Shown piece by piece: positions 8,435 through 16,494 of a stretch of DNA of 42,795 nt; positions within the stretch are counted from its first letter, which is position 1; each line of letters starts with the position of its first letter. A model generated the notes under the pieces. The model was given only the letters and a program-made list of their open reading frames with translations. It had not been told where the DNA came from and did not search any database. Both the position numbers and the translations under genes were made by a program. Source of the DNA: DASUTB01 sp036374835. GTDB taxonomy: Bacteria > Actinomycetota > Actinomycetes > Jiangellales > Jiangellaceae. The stretch lies in NCBI GenBank assembly GCA_036374835.1, contig DASUTB010000092.1, positions 1-42,795 on the forward strand, given 5' to 3'.

Positions 8435-9880
8435 ATGGCCCTTGCTCCCAGCCCAACCCGGCAGCAGCGGAGCACTGCCTCGCAGCGGCGTGCGCAGGCC
8501 GAGGCGGCACGGTTCCGACGTTCCCTTCTCCTCGTGGCGCTCAGCGCCATCGCGCCCGGAAGCGCGCAACTCATCGCGGGTAACACGCAGATCGGCAAGA
8601 TCGCCCTGCGGGTCTGGGCGTTGATCGTGATTGTGGTGGGTCTCGTCCTTTGGCTGGTGTCGTTGGATACGCTGGCCGGGCTCGCCGTCCGGCCATGGTT
8701 GCTGACCACGTTCAAGGTGGCGGCGGCGGTCGTCGCGGTCGGGTGGATCGTCCTACTGCTGGACGCGTGGCGCCTCGGTGACCCGCCGAGGCTGGTCCGG
8801 AAACATCGGTTGATCCTGCTCGGCGTGACGCTCGCGCTCGCCGGATTGGTCGCGACGCCGTTCATCGTCGCGACCCGCTACGCGTCGGCCGCGCACGACG
8901 CCGTCGTGTCGATGTTCCCATCCGGCGAGGTGGCCGCCGCCTCCGACGGCCGGCTCAACATCCTGCTGCTGGGCGGGGACGCGGGGGACGGGCGGCAGGG
9001 GAACCGTCCGGACAGCATCCATGTCGCATCGCTCGACGTTCGCACCGGCATACCCGTGCTGATCAGCCTGCCGCGCAACCTGGAGAAGGCACGGTTCCCG
9101 GAGGGGTCCGCGGCCGCAGACGAGTTCCCGCAGGGGTTCACCGGCGAAGGCGACCGTTCCGCATACCTGCTCAATGCCACCTGGACGTACGGCGCGGCCA
9201 ATCCGGACCTGTTCCCGAACGCGGCCGACCCGGAGGCGGAGGCCGTCAAGCAAGCCGTCTCCGGAACGCTCGACATCCCGATCCACTACTACGTCACCGT
9301 CGACTTACAGGGTTTCCAGGATCTGATCGATGCGGTCGGCGGGATCACCATCGACGTGCAGCGGGACGTCCCCATCGCGGGCGGGGAGACCATATCCGCC
9401 GGTGTGCAGGACCTGGACGGATACCACGCGCTCTGGTATGCGCGTTCGCGCACCGGGTCGGACGACTACGACCGGATGGCCCGGCAGCGTTGCGTGCTCG
9501 GTGCGATGCTGCATGAGCTCGACCCGTCCTCCGTCCTGACGAACTTCATGGATCTGCTCGACGCGTCCGAGACGCTGGTGGCGACGGACATCCCGTACCA
9601 GCAGCTGCCGGATCTGGTCGCCGCCGCCGGCAAGGCCAAGGACCGGCCGGTGACGTCGGTACAGTTCGTGCCGCCGCTGATCGTTCCGGCCGATCCGGAC
9701 TTCGATGCGATCGCTGACGAGGTCCAGGCCGCATTCGAGAAGTCTCTGACCCACGCCGCCGAGCCCGAGGCGTCCGAGAACCCCGCCGGGTCGAACAAGT
9801 CCGACGGTGACGATTCCGGCGCGTCCGAGGAGGACGAGCCTGCGTCCACGCTGGTTGGCGAGGTCTGTTCGTACGGCTGA
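8435..9880 (+). CDS. LytR-CpsA-Psr (LCP) family protein with multi-helix N-terminus
   Basis: ATG 8435 is preceded by GAGGT nine bases upstream. The 481-residue protein differs from its divergent neighbour: three or four hydrophobic segments fill residues 30-150 before the extracellular LCP domain begins (LNILLLGGDAGDGRQGNRPD, SIHVASLD, PVLISLPRNLEKARFP, YLLNATWTYGA, DAVGGITIDVQRDVP, ALWYARSRTGSDDYDRMARQ). The arginines in the last motif are those that bind pyrophosphate in LCP enzymes. The tail is acidic and Ser-rich. Two non-identical LCP enzymes next to UDP-sugar dehydrogenase and glycosyltransferase genes suggest a locus for attaching a secondary wall polymer. The polymer is not identified. 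Confidence 0.93.
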   Translation: MALAPSPTRQQRSTASQRRAQAEAARFRRSLLLVALSAIAPGSAQLIAGNTQIGKIALRVWALIVIVVGLVLWLVSLDTLAGLAVRPWLLTTFKVAAAVVAVGWIVLLLDAWRLGDPPRLVRKHRLILLGVTLALAGLVATPFIVATRYASAAHDAVVSMFPSGEVAAASDGRLNILLLGGDAGDGRQGNRPDSIHVASLDVRTGIPVLISLPRNLEKARFPEGSAAADEFPQGFTGEGDRSAYLLNATWTYGAANPDLFPNAADPEAEAVKQAVSGTLDIPIHYYVTVDLQGFQDLIDAVGGITIDVQRDVPIAGGETISAGVQDLDGYHALWYARSRTGSDDYDRMARQRCVLGAMLHELDPSSVLTNFMDLLDASETLVATDIPYQQLPDLVAAAGKAKDRPVTSVQFVPPLIVPADPDFDAIADEVQAAFEKSLTHAAEPEASENPAGSNKSDGDDSGASEEDEPASTLVGEVCSYG

Positions 9881-9909
9881 GCCGTCGTCGTGAGATCCTG
9901 TGTCGCGTT

Positions 9910-10896
9910 ATGGAGACGTGGCCGCCAGTTTCAGTGATCATGCCGGTTCGGGACGAGGAGCCATACCTCGTCCACGCTGTACGCGGCGTGCTCGATCAGT
10001 CGTATCCCGGTGCGATGGAGCTCGTGCTCGCGGTGGGGCCGTCGCGCGACCGGACGGAGGAGATCGCGGCCAAGCTCGCCGCCGCCGACGACCGCGTGCA
10101 GGTGGTGCCGAATCCCGACGGCAGGACGCCGCACGGTCTCAACGCCGCGATCCGCGCCAGCTCGCACGACATCGTGGTCCGGGTGGACGGCCATGGCGTG
10201 CTCTCGCCTGGATACATCCGGCGCGCGGTCGAAACGCTGACCGAGACCGGCGCGGCCAACGTTGGCGGCATCATGCGGGCCGAAGGCGAAACCGACTTCG
10301 AAAATGCGGTGGCCCGAGCGATGACAAGCTCGCTGGGGATCGGTTCAGCGGCGTTCCACGTCGGCGGCGAGGCCGGCCCGGCCGACACCGTATATCTGGG
10401 TACGTTCCGGCGTGCGGTCCTCGAGCGGCTCGACGGCTACGACGAGCACTTCATCCGTGCCCAGGACTGGGAACTGAACTACCGGATCCGCGCGGCCGGC
10501 GAGCTGATCTGGTTCACTCCCGACCTCCATGTCACCTACCGGCCCCGGCCGAACCTCGCTGCCCTCGCCCGGCAGTTCTTCCGGACTGGAATGTGGCGGC
10601 GTGAGGTGATCCGGCGCTACCGCCACACCGCGAACGTGCGCTACCTGGCTCCCCCGATCGTGACCGCGGCGCTGGCCGTCGGGACGGCGGCCGGCCTAGC
10701 CGCGCTGCTCGGCGCTCCGGGCTGGCTGGCGCTGGGCTGGTCGGCACCGGTTCTGTACGGGCTGGGTGTGATCGTCGCCGGTGCCGCGATGAGCCGCGGC
10801 CTGCCTGCACGTGCGAAGGCCTGGCTACCGGCCGTCCTGGCGACGATGCATCTCACGTGGGGAGCGGGCTTCCTGACTCGCCGTCGTCCGGAGTGA
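9910..10896 (+). CDS. Family 2 glycosyltransferase
   Basis: 328 residues from ATG 9910, 29 bases after the LCP gene and probably in its operon. The GT-A core is clear: PVSVIMPVRDEEPYLVHAV at the start, AVGPSRDRTEEIA, GLNAAIRASSHDIVVRVDGH (the DG/DxD nucleotide-sugar site at about 95-97), YLGTFRRAVLERLDGYDEHF and QDWELNYRIRAAGE (catalytic-base ED-like motif). Three hydrophobic segments follow (about 250-320), so the enzyme is membrane-associated with a cytoplasmic catalytic domain, as in polyprenyl-linked or processive transferases. Donor and acceptor are unknown; the setting favours wall polysaccharide synthesis. A strong hairpin at 10913-10948 ends the transcription unit. Confidence 0.9.
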   Translation: METWPPVSVIMPVRDEEPYLVHAVRGVLDQSYPGAMELVLAVGPSRDRTEEIAAKLAAADDRVQVVPNPDGRTPHGLNAAIRASSHDIVVRVDGHGVLSPGYIRRAVETLTETGAANVGGIMRAEGETDFENAVARAMTSSLGIGSAAFHVGGEAGPADTVYLGTFRRAVLERLDGYDEHFIRAQDWELNYRIRAAGELIWFTPDLHVTYRPRPNLAALARQFFRTGMWRREVIRRYRHTANVRYLAPPIVTAALAVGTAAGLAALLGAPGWLALGWSAPVLYGLGVIVAGAAMSRGLPARAKAWLPAVLATMHLTWGAGFLTRRRPE

Positions 10897-10904
10897 TCGT
10901 TCCG

Positions 10905-11042
10905 AAAGCGATGTGGCGCCCGAGTACGGGGGAGGACTCGGGCGCCACGCATGGGGCCCGAAACACGGGCCCGCGCGATACGAGGCTGGGGGGGACAACC
11001 CGGTATCGCTGATGCCGGGTCTCTCACCATTACCCGGCTCGT
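10905..11042 (-). ncRNA. Predicted small RNA with C-rich hairpin loops (6C-like)
   Basis: A minus-strand promoter is visible: TTGACA (11076-11071), an 18-bp spacer and CAAATT (11052-11047), with no gene downstream in that direction. The predicted transcript folds well. CCGGG and CCCGG pair first. Next comes a hairpin of GCGATAC with GTATCGC (11009-11003 and 10981-10975), an inner GGTTG/CAGCC stem and a loop of U plus six C. Then come a GGGCCC/GGGCCC hairpin and the 13-bp terminator hairpin with a CCTCCCCCGT loop. Two hairpins with C-run loops recall the actinobacterial 6C RNA family, but the second loop has only five consecutive C, so membership is a suggestion. An alternative is a structured untranslated region on the plus strand. 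Confidence 0.5.
10913..10948. terminator. Bidirectional terminator hairpin
   Basis: GTGGCGCCCGAGT (10913-10925) pairs perfectly with ACTCGGGCGCCAC (10936-10948), a 13-bp GC-rich stem with a 10-nt loop, 16 bases after the glycosyltransferase stop. On the minus strand it would also be the 3' end of the predicted small RNA; there the loop is C-rich (CCTCCCCCGT). Confidence 0.8.
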
Positions 11043-11052
11043 ATCCAATTTG

Positions 11053-11267
11053 CGATGAAAGGGTACGCTTTGTCAACCACATGCTTACTTGTGTACTCAA
11101 CTGTTACCGAACCTACCGTGCCGAGCGCCGCGATCGACCACCTGGACCCCATCTACGCAGCACGCATCGAGTCGCGATGTGCCTGATCATGCCATGGCCG
11201 CGCGCGGCGCGACACGACGGCAGGGGTCCGGGCGGTCCGGCATGGTCGTCGGCTCTAGCCTGGACGG
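11053..11267. other. Intergenic region upstream of menD
   Basis: With the small-RNA region to its left this is the only gap of more than 300 bases without a protein gene (10897-11267). Apart from the leftward TTGACA/CAAATT promoter at its left edge, I see no coding potential with the window's codon bias and no hairpin of note. It presumably holds the menD promoter, which I cannot place with confidence. Confidence 0.4.
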
Positions 11268-13010
11268 GTGAATCCCTCCACCGCACTCGGCCGGGTGCTC
11301 GTCGACGAGCTCGCACGATGCGGCGTCACCGATGTCGTGCTCGCGCCGGGGTCGCGCAATGCGCCGCTTGCGTTCGCGCTGCACCTCGCCGACGGGGAAG
11401 GACTCGTCCGGCTCCATGTGCGTATCGACGAGCGCTCGGCGGGCTTCCTCGCGCTCGGTCTGGCAAAGTCGAACGGCATCGCCGCCGTGGTGACGACTTC
11501 TGGCACCGCGGTCGCCAACCTTCACCCGGCCGTGCTCGAGGCCGACTACGCCGGAATACCGCTGGTCGTCCTGTCCGCGGACCGGCCGGCCGAGGTGCGC
11601 GGCGTCGGAGCGAACCAGACGATCGACCAGGTCGGTATCTTCGGCGGCTCGACCAGGCTGTTCCACGAGATCGCCACGCCCGATCACCGCACCGGTCAGG
11701 TCGGGTACTGGCGAGCGACGCTGAGCCGCGCGGTGTGGGCCGCGCGCGGCCGGGTGAGTGGCAATCCGGGCCCGGTGCAGCTGAATCTGCCGCTGCGCGA
11801 GCCGCTCGTTCCCGACGGTGACGGCACCTGGCTCGAGCCGCTCGACGGCCGGCGCGACGGTGGCCCGTGGACGGACGTGGCGTGGGGCGGCGACGTGCCG
11901 GCGATCGCGGACGACGCCGGACTACCCGAGGACCTGGGCCTTGGCCGCGAACCCGACACCGCTGCGCCGTCGCCACTGGAGGGTCCCGGTCGTACTTTGG
12001 TGGTCATCGGGGACACACCGCCGGTGGTGCGCGAGGAGGCGATGGCTGCGGCGGCCCGCGCCGGATGGCCCGTCCTGGCCGAGCCGGGGCCGCGTACGGC
12101 CGGAGCCGAAGTGATCGACTGCGGCCCGCTCGTGGCCGGGTCGGACGATTGGCTGGCCGACAACGTGCCCGACCGCGTCCTCATGGTGGGCCGGCCGACG
12201 TTGTCGAGAGCGGTGAATCGCCTGCTCAGCGGCGCCATCGCGCCGGTGGAGGTGGTCGCGGCGAAGCCGCAGTGGGCGGATCCGGGCCATGCCGTGCAGC
12301 GGCTGTATCCGCCGCATGCGTTGCCGACGATCGTGGGTCAGGGCGGCGACCCGGCGTTCCTTGCGGCATGGCGCAAAGCCGGCGAACGTGCCCGGGTTGC
12401 GGTGGGCGGCGTGCTCGAGCAGGCACCCCCGATCGGCCTGACCGCGACGCGAGGAATCGTCGACGCGATCGCGCCGGAGTCGATGCTGTACCTTGGCTCG
12501 TCGTCGATCGCGCGCGACGTCGACCTGGTGGGTGGCCGGCTACCCGCGATCGTGTACGCCAATCGCGGCGTCGCCGGGATCGACGGCACCGTGTCCGCTG
12601 CGATCGGAGCGGCCCTCGGGCACCACGGGGTGCCCGCATATGCGGTCGTCGGTGATCTGACGTTCCTCCACGACTCCAATGGCCTGATCATCGGCCCGGA
12701 CGAGCCCCGTCCCGACCTGTGCATCGTTGTGGTCAATGACAACGGCGGCGGCATCTTCAGCCTGCTCGAGCAGGGGGCACCGGAGCACGCCGATCGGTTC
12801 GAGCGGATCTTCGGCACCCCGCACGGTACCGATATCGCCAAGCTGTGCGAGGCAACCGGAACACCCTATGAACGAGCGCGGCTGGCGAACCTGCCGGACG
12901 TGCTCGCACCGCGGACGGGCCTTCGTGTCGTCGAGATTCCGGTGCGCCGCGACAAGCACCGGGCGATCCACGCCGACCTGCGCGCCGCCGTCGCGTCCGC
13001 CCTCGCCTAA
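11268..13010 (+). CDS. menD: 2-succinyl-5-enolpyruvyl-6-hydroxy-3-cyclohexene-1-carboxylate synthase
   Basis: MenD is the thiamine-diphosphate enzyme that joins 2-oxoglutarate and isochorismate (the Stetter-like step) in menaquinone synthesis. The 580-residue length is normal. The N-terminal Pyr domain shows LAPGSRNAPLAFALH, HVRIDERSAGFLALGLAK and VVTTSGTAVANLHPAVLEA, the MenD signatures. SADRPAEVRGVGANQTIDQ follows. The C-terminal PP domain has YANRGVAGIDGTVSAAIGAA and VGDLTFLHDSNGLI, then VVNDNGGGIFSLLEQ (the GD...N ThDP/Mg2+ motif). Start GTG 11268 gives MNPSTALGRVLV. It faces the isochorismate synthase gene, so two consecutive pathway enzymes are convergent neighbours. Confidence 0.97.
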   Translation: MNPSTALGRVLVDELARCGVTDVVLAPGSRNAPLAFALHLADGEGLVRLHVRIDERSAGFLALGLAKSNGIAAVVTTSGTAVANLHPAVLEADYAGIPLVVLSADRPAEVRGVGANQTIDQVGIFGGSTRLFHEIATPDHRTGQVGYWRATLSRAVWAARGRVSGNPGPVQLNLPLREPLVPDGDGTWLEPLDGRRDGGPWTDVAWGGDVPAIADDAGLPEDLGLGREPDTAAPSPLEGPGRTLVVIGDTPPVVREEAMAAAARAGWPVLAEPGPRTAGAEVIDCGPLVAGSDDWLADNVPDRVLMVGRPTLSRAVNRLLSGAIAPVEVVAAKPQWADPGHAVQRLYPPHALPTIVGQGGDPAFLAAWRKAGERARVAVGGVLEQAPPIGLTATRGIVDAIAPESMLYLGSSSIARDVDLVGGRLPAIVYANRGVAGIDGTVSAAIGAALGHHGVPAYAVVGDLTFLHDSNGLIIGPDEPRPDLCIVVVNDNGGGIFSLLEQGAPEHADRFERIFGTPHGTDIAKLCEATGTPYERARLANLPDVLAPRTGLRVVEIPVRRDKHRAIHADLRAAVASALA

Positions 13011-13024
13011 CCGAACCCGACCCA

Positions 13025-13054
13025 GAATGATCACGTAAAGCTCCGGAATCCCGG
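13025..13054 (+). repeat. 3'-UTR motif copy A with hairpin (after menD)
   Basis: GAATGATCACGTAAA at 13025-13039 begins 14 bases after the menD stop codon. It is followed at once by CCGG-AATC-CCGG (13043-13054), a 4-bp hairpin. Three more copies of the 15-mer lie downstream of other genes in this window (14481, 32728 and 35372). Confidence 0.65.
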
Positions 13055-13085
13055 CTCAACGGTGCCTACAGGCAGGACCGATCAT

Positions 13086-14342
13086 TCAGGATGCGGCGAG
13101 CGCGTCGCGGATGGGGACGAGCTTGGCCGTGCTCTCGGCGAGCTCGGCCTCGGGATCGGAGCCGGCCACGACCCCGCATCCGGCGAACAGCCGGAGCCGC
13201 GCCGGAACATCCGGATCCACCTCCGCGCACCGCAGCGCGATGCCCCACTCACCATCGCCGGCGGCGTCGATCCAGCCCACCGGCCCGGCGTAGCGTCCCC
13301 GGTCGATGCCCTCGATCTGGCGAATGAGCTCCAAGGCGGGGACGGTCGGCGTCCCACACACCGCAGCCGTCGGATGCAGCGCGGCCGCGAGCGACAGGGA
13401 CGAGACCCCGTCGGCGATGACCCCGGTGACGTCCGTCGCCAGATGCATGACGTTCGCCAGGTGCAGCACGAACGGGGTTTCGGGCACGTTCATGCTGGAG
13501 CAGTGCGGCTCGAGCGCGTGCGCGACGGACCGGACCGCATACTCGTGCTCCTCAAGATCCTTACTCGATCGGGCAAGCGATGCGGCCAGCGCGAGGTCGT
13601 GCGCGTCGTCCCCGGTGCGGCGGATGGTGCCCGCGAGCACACGGGATGTGATCAGGCCGCGCTCGAGACGGACGAGCATCTCCGGTGTCGCACCGATCAG
13701 CCCGGCCACGCTGAACGTCCAGCACGTCGGGTAGCGATCCGCGAGCCGGCCCAGCGGCCAGCGCAGGTCGACCGGCTCGGCCGCCTCGGCGACGAGCTCA
13801 CGAGCCAGGACGACCTTTTCCAGATCGCCCCGGCCGATCCGCCGGACCGCGTCGGCGACGATCAGCTCCCACTCCGCCCCGCTGCGCGCGCCATCGGCGA
13901 ACGCCACGATGCCAGGCGAACGCGGTGGGCGACGCCGGGGCAGGGCCGGCGCCATCGGCAGGCCGCCGCGAGCGCTCATCGTCGTGACCCACCACCGCCC
14001 GTCCCGGTGGCCGACCAACACCTCGGGGACGATGAGCCTGGAATCGCCCGGCGTGCTGTCGAACGCGAAGCTGCCGAATGCGACCGGCCCGCAGCCGGGC
14101 AGGCCGACCTCGTCGCGCACCACCGCACCGGCTATCAGGCTCCGCCACCACCGCTGGGCGTCGTCCAAGCGGCCGTCACCGGACGTCGTCAGCTCCGCCG
14201 CGGAGCCCCACCCGACAAGGCCCTCACCCCTGCGCACCCACGCCAGCGGGGCCCGCTCCGGAAGGAGCCGCAGCAGCGGCCCAGGGTCGGAGATCTCGGT
14301 TGTCCGCGCGACCAACGGCGCGGTCGCGGGCAGGATTGTCAC
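13086..14342 (-). CDS. menF: Isochorismate synthase (MenF/EntC family)
   Basis: The enzyme isomerises chorismate to isochorismate, the substrate of MenD. From GTG 14342 (MTILPATAPL) it has 418 residues. The C-terminal chorismate-binding domain is clear: KVVLARELVAEAA, TCWTFSVAGLIGATPEMLVR, SRVLAGTIRRTG, SSKDLEEHEYAVRSV, LHPTAAVCGTPTVPALELI, GPVGWIDAAGDGEWGIALRC and a C-terminal LRLFAGCGVVAGSDPEAEL, which carry the Mg2+-binding glutamates and the active-site lysine of the family. The N-terminal third is divergent, as usual. MenF and EntC (siderophore) cannot be told apart by motif; the menD neighbour favours menaquinone synthesis. No siderophore genes are nearby. Confidence 0.9.
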   Translation of the reverse strand: MTILPATAPLVARTTEISDPGPLLRLLPERAPLAWVRRGEGLVGWGSAAELTTSGDGRLDDAQRWWRSLIAGAVVRDEVGLPGCGPVAFGSFAFDSTPGDSRLIVPEVLVGHRDGRWWVTTMSARGGLPMAPALPRRRPPRSPGIVAFADGARSGAEWELIVADAVRRIGRGDLEKVVLARELVAEAAEPVDLRWPLGRLADRYPTCWTFSVAGLIGATPEMLVRLERGLITSRVLAGTIRRTGDDAHDLALAASLARSSKDLEEHEYAVRSVAHALEPHCSSMNVPETPFVLHLANVMHLATDVTGVIADGVSSLSLAAALHPTAAVCGTPTVPALELIRQIEGIDRGRYAGPVGWIDAAGDGEWGIALRCAEVDPDVPARLRLFAGCGVVAGSDPEAELAESTAKLVPIRDALAAS

Positions 14343-14438
14343 AATCAGCCAGGGTACGGCGTGCCGCGCCGGGGTGTGGGATCGACCCGAACGTGGCGCC
14401 AATCGTCAGTGTCGACGTCGAAGCACGCTTGGGTCCGC

Positions 14439-14499
14439 TTAGCGACCCGTCGACGGGCCGTTAAGTATCGCCAAGTGGCGTTTACGTGGTCATTCCCAG
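14439..14499. repeat. Dispersed 61-nt repeat, copy B
   Basis: This segment matches 32686-32746 without gaps at 52 of 61 positions. It contains TTAGCGACCCGTCGA at one end and TTTACGTGGTCATTC (14481-14495), the reverse complement of the 15-nt 3' motif, at the other. It ends three bases before the stop codon of the hotdog gene on the minus strand. Its internal CGCC-AAGT-GGCG is a hairpin; copy C has GCCG-AAG-CGGC at the same place, so pairing survives sequence change. Confidence 0.75.
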
Positions 14500-14501
14500 G
14501 G

Positions 14502-15194
14502 TCAGGTGGAGACCATGATCCATGTGGCGTGGGCGCGGCCGAGTTCACGCCCGTCCGTGCCGTACGCCGTTGTCGACGTCCACGTCTTGCGGCCCTCCTC
14601 GCCGAGCAGCCGGCCCATGACGACACACTCCTCGCCTGGCTTCGGCGTATCCAGAACAAGGCCGGTCATTCGCCCGAGCACCATGGGCCGTCCCTCGATC
14701 TCCGCGGACCAGCCGCCGGGGCAGTCCAGGGCCGCCCACACTACTTCGGGACGGCCGGCGAACTCGTCGGCCACCGACCAGGTGCATGCCGTGCGGCCGT
14801 CGCCGAGCCGGCCCGGGAACAGTCGCAGCCCGTCGCCGGCGTCCCGTTCCGGACCACATACGAAGCACTCCGGGAACGGATGCTTGTGCAGCCCGGCATA
14901 GTCGTCCTGCGCCGCCCGGGCCCGTTCGACCGTGACCGGCTCGACCGGGTCGACGTCGAGCATCGACCGGGCGGCCTCGGCGACGAGCGTCTCTCCGTCG
15001 AGCAGCCGCACCGCGCCGTCACCGTCGGATACGAGCGACATCGGCGTCTCCAACGGAGGCGGTTTGCGCAGCGTGACGACGGCCGCCGGCCCGCCGACAG
15101 CGGCGCCGGCCCGCGACGCGAGCAGGCCGCATACGTAGCCGCCGTTGCCGGAGTCCGAAGGCCCACGGAAGCGGCGATCGATGGTCACTGTCAT
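14502..15194 (-). CDS. Hotdog-fold thioesterase-like protein
   Basis: From ATG 15194 (MTVTIDRRFRGPSDSGNGGYVC) the product has 230 residues, consistent with two hotdog units. Recognisable features are GNGGYVCGLLASRAG with the start of the hotdog helix, LRKPPPLETPMSL, a KHPFPECFVCGP segment near the middle (two Cys, CxxC-like) with RDAGDGLRLFPG, and WAALDCPGGWSAE with the second helix. Proteins of this kind are widespread in actinobacteria and act, where known, on acyl-CoA thioesters. The next gene in the same direction is isochorismate synthase, with menD beyond, so a DHNA-CoA thioesterase role in menaquinone synthesis is possible but not shown. The stop codon is followed by motif copy B. Confidence 0.7.
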   Translation of the reverse strand: MTVTIDRRFRGPSDSGNGGYVCGLLASRAGAAVGGPAAVVTLRKPPPLETPMSLVSDGDGAVRLLDGETLVAEAARSMLDVDPVEPVTVERARAAQDDYAGLHKHPFPECFVCGPERDAGDGLRLFPGRLGDGRTACTWSVADEFAGRPEVVWAALDCPGGWSAEIEGRPMVLGRMTGLVLDTPKPGEECVVMGRLLGEEGRKTWTSTTAYGTDGRELGRAHATWIMVST

Positions 15195-15296
15195 GGGCAA
15201 GACGTTACCTCGCTCGGTTCTGGCCAACTTCGTTGAATCCACGCGCAGTCAGGGCTCCGGTACTGTCAGGTGGGTGCGAAGGGAGGGCTCGTGGCG

Positions 15297-16442
15297 ATGA
15301 CGACGCTCGCCGGCGGCCGGATCGTGACTCCGGCCGGTGTGATCGACGACGGCTGGCTGCAGGTCGACGCCGGCAAGATCGAGGCCGTGGGGGACGGTGC
15401 CCCGCCCGCGCCGGCGGACCACGATCTGGACGGCGCGTGGGTGCTGCCAGGTTTCGTCGACATCCACACACACGGCGGCGGCGCCGCGTCCTACATGAGT
15501 GGCGACCAGGACGACGCGGTCGTCGTGGCCGCAATGCATCGCCGGCACGGGACGACGACCACGATGGCCAGCCTCGTTACGGGCACGCCGGAGCACCTGG
15601 AGCTCGCCGTGTCGCAACTCGCCGAGCTGGCCGAGAACGGGCTGATCGCCGGCATCCACCTCGAGGGGCCGTTCCTGTCCGAGGCACGCCGCGGTGCGCA
15701 CGATCCCGACATGCTACGTGCCCCCGAGCCCGACTTGGTGGACCGCTTCATCAGAGCCGGGCGGGGAACCGTCCGGATGGTCACGCTCGCGCCCGAACTG
15801 GAGCACGGCATCGACGCGGTCCGTCGGATCGTGGACGCGGGAGCGATCGCTGCGATCGGGCACACCGACGCGTCCTACGAGCAGACCCGCCAGGCGATCG
15901 GCGCCGGCGCCACGGTTGCGACGCACCTGTTCAACGCGATGCGACCGCTGCACCATCGCGAGCCCGGCCCGATCGCCGCGCTGCTCGAGGATCCGCGGGT
16001 TCGAGTCGAGCTGATCTGTGACGGCGTACATCTGCATCCCGCCGTGGTACGCATGGCCGTAGCGGCGGCCGGCGCGGACCGTGTCGTGCTCATGACCGAC
16101 GCGATGGACGCGGCCGGTGCCGGCGACGGCGACTACCGGCTCGGTGAGCTGGCCGTACGGGTCACCGGCGGCGTCGCCCGCCTCGTCGATGGCGGCGCGA
16201 TCGCCGGCAGCACCCTCACGATGGATCGCGCGGTCAAGTTCGCCGTGGCCGCCGGCGTTCCGGTACCCGACGCCGCGGTCATGGCCGCCACCGCTCCGGC
16301 CCGGCTGCTGGGACTCGAGGACCGGGTCGGTTCGGTCGCGGTGGGTCGGGACGCCGATCTGGTCACCATGGACGACCATTTCGACCTCACCGGGGTGATG
16401 GTCAAGGGTGCGTGGCTCGGCGACCGGCCTGGTAGAGGATAG
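15297..16442 (+). CDS. nagA: N-acetylglucosamine-6-phosphate deacetylase
   Basis: NagA removes acetate from GlcNAc-6-phosphate during amino-sugar and wall recycling. I prefer ATG 15297, nine bases after the ribosome binding site GGAGGG (15282-15287); GTG 15291 is possible. The 381-residue amidohydrolase TIM barrel shows VDIHTHGGG (metal-binding HxH, about 51-59), TTTMASLVTGTPEHLEL, AGIHLEGPFLSEARRGAH (the metal Glu), AIGHTDASYEQTRQAI and TVATHLFNAMRPLHHREPG (metal His, substrate binding), then VLMTDAMDAAG with the catalytic Asp, and GSTLTMDRAVKF. All metal and catalytic residues appear intact. No nagB or PTS gene is adjacent; a DtxR-family regulator gene follows. Confidence 0.94.
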   Translation: MTTLAGGRIVTPAGVIDDGWLQVDAGKIEAVGDGAPPAPADHDLDGAWVLPGFVDIHTHGGGAASYMSGDQDDAVVVAAMHRRHGTTTTMASLVTGTPEHLELAVSQLAELAENGLIAGIHLEGPFLSEARRGAHDPDMLRAPEPDLVDRFIRAGRGTVRMVTLAPELEHGIDAVRRIVDAGAIAAIGHTDASYEQTRQAIGAGATVATHLFNAMRPLHHREPGPIAALLEDPRVRVELICDGVHLHPAVVRMAVAAAGADRVVLMTDAMDAAGAGDGDYRLGELAVRVTGGVARLVDGGAIAGSTLTMDRAVKFAVAAGVPVPDAAVMAATAPARLLGLEDRVGSVAVGRDADLVTMDDHFDLTGVMVKGAWLGDRPGRG

Positions 16443-16494
16443 GCTGGTAGCCGAATATCTTCAGCTCGGGGCACAACGAGGAGCGGGCGGCGGC

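Noticed and set aside
10949..11045. c-di-AMP or SAM riboswitch on the plus strand before menD
   Set aside because: No conserved riboswitch core matched, and the promoter and C-rich loops point to a minus-strand RNA instead.
13062..15236. 724-residue open frame opposite isochorismate synthase and the hotdog gene
   Set aside because: Spans two real minus-strand genes and the repeat between them; low-complexity Arg/Gly/Pro composition.
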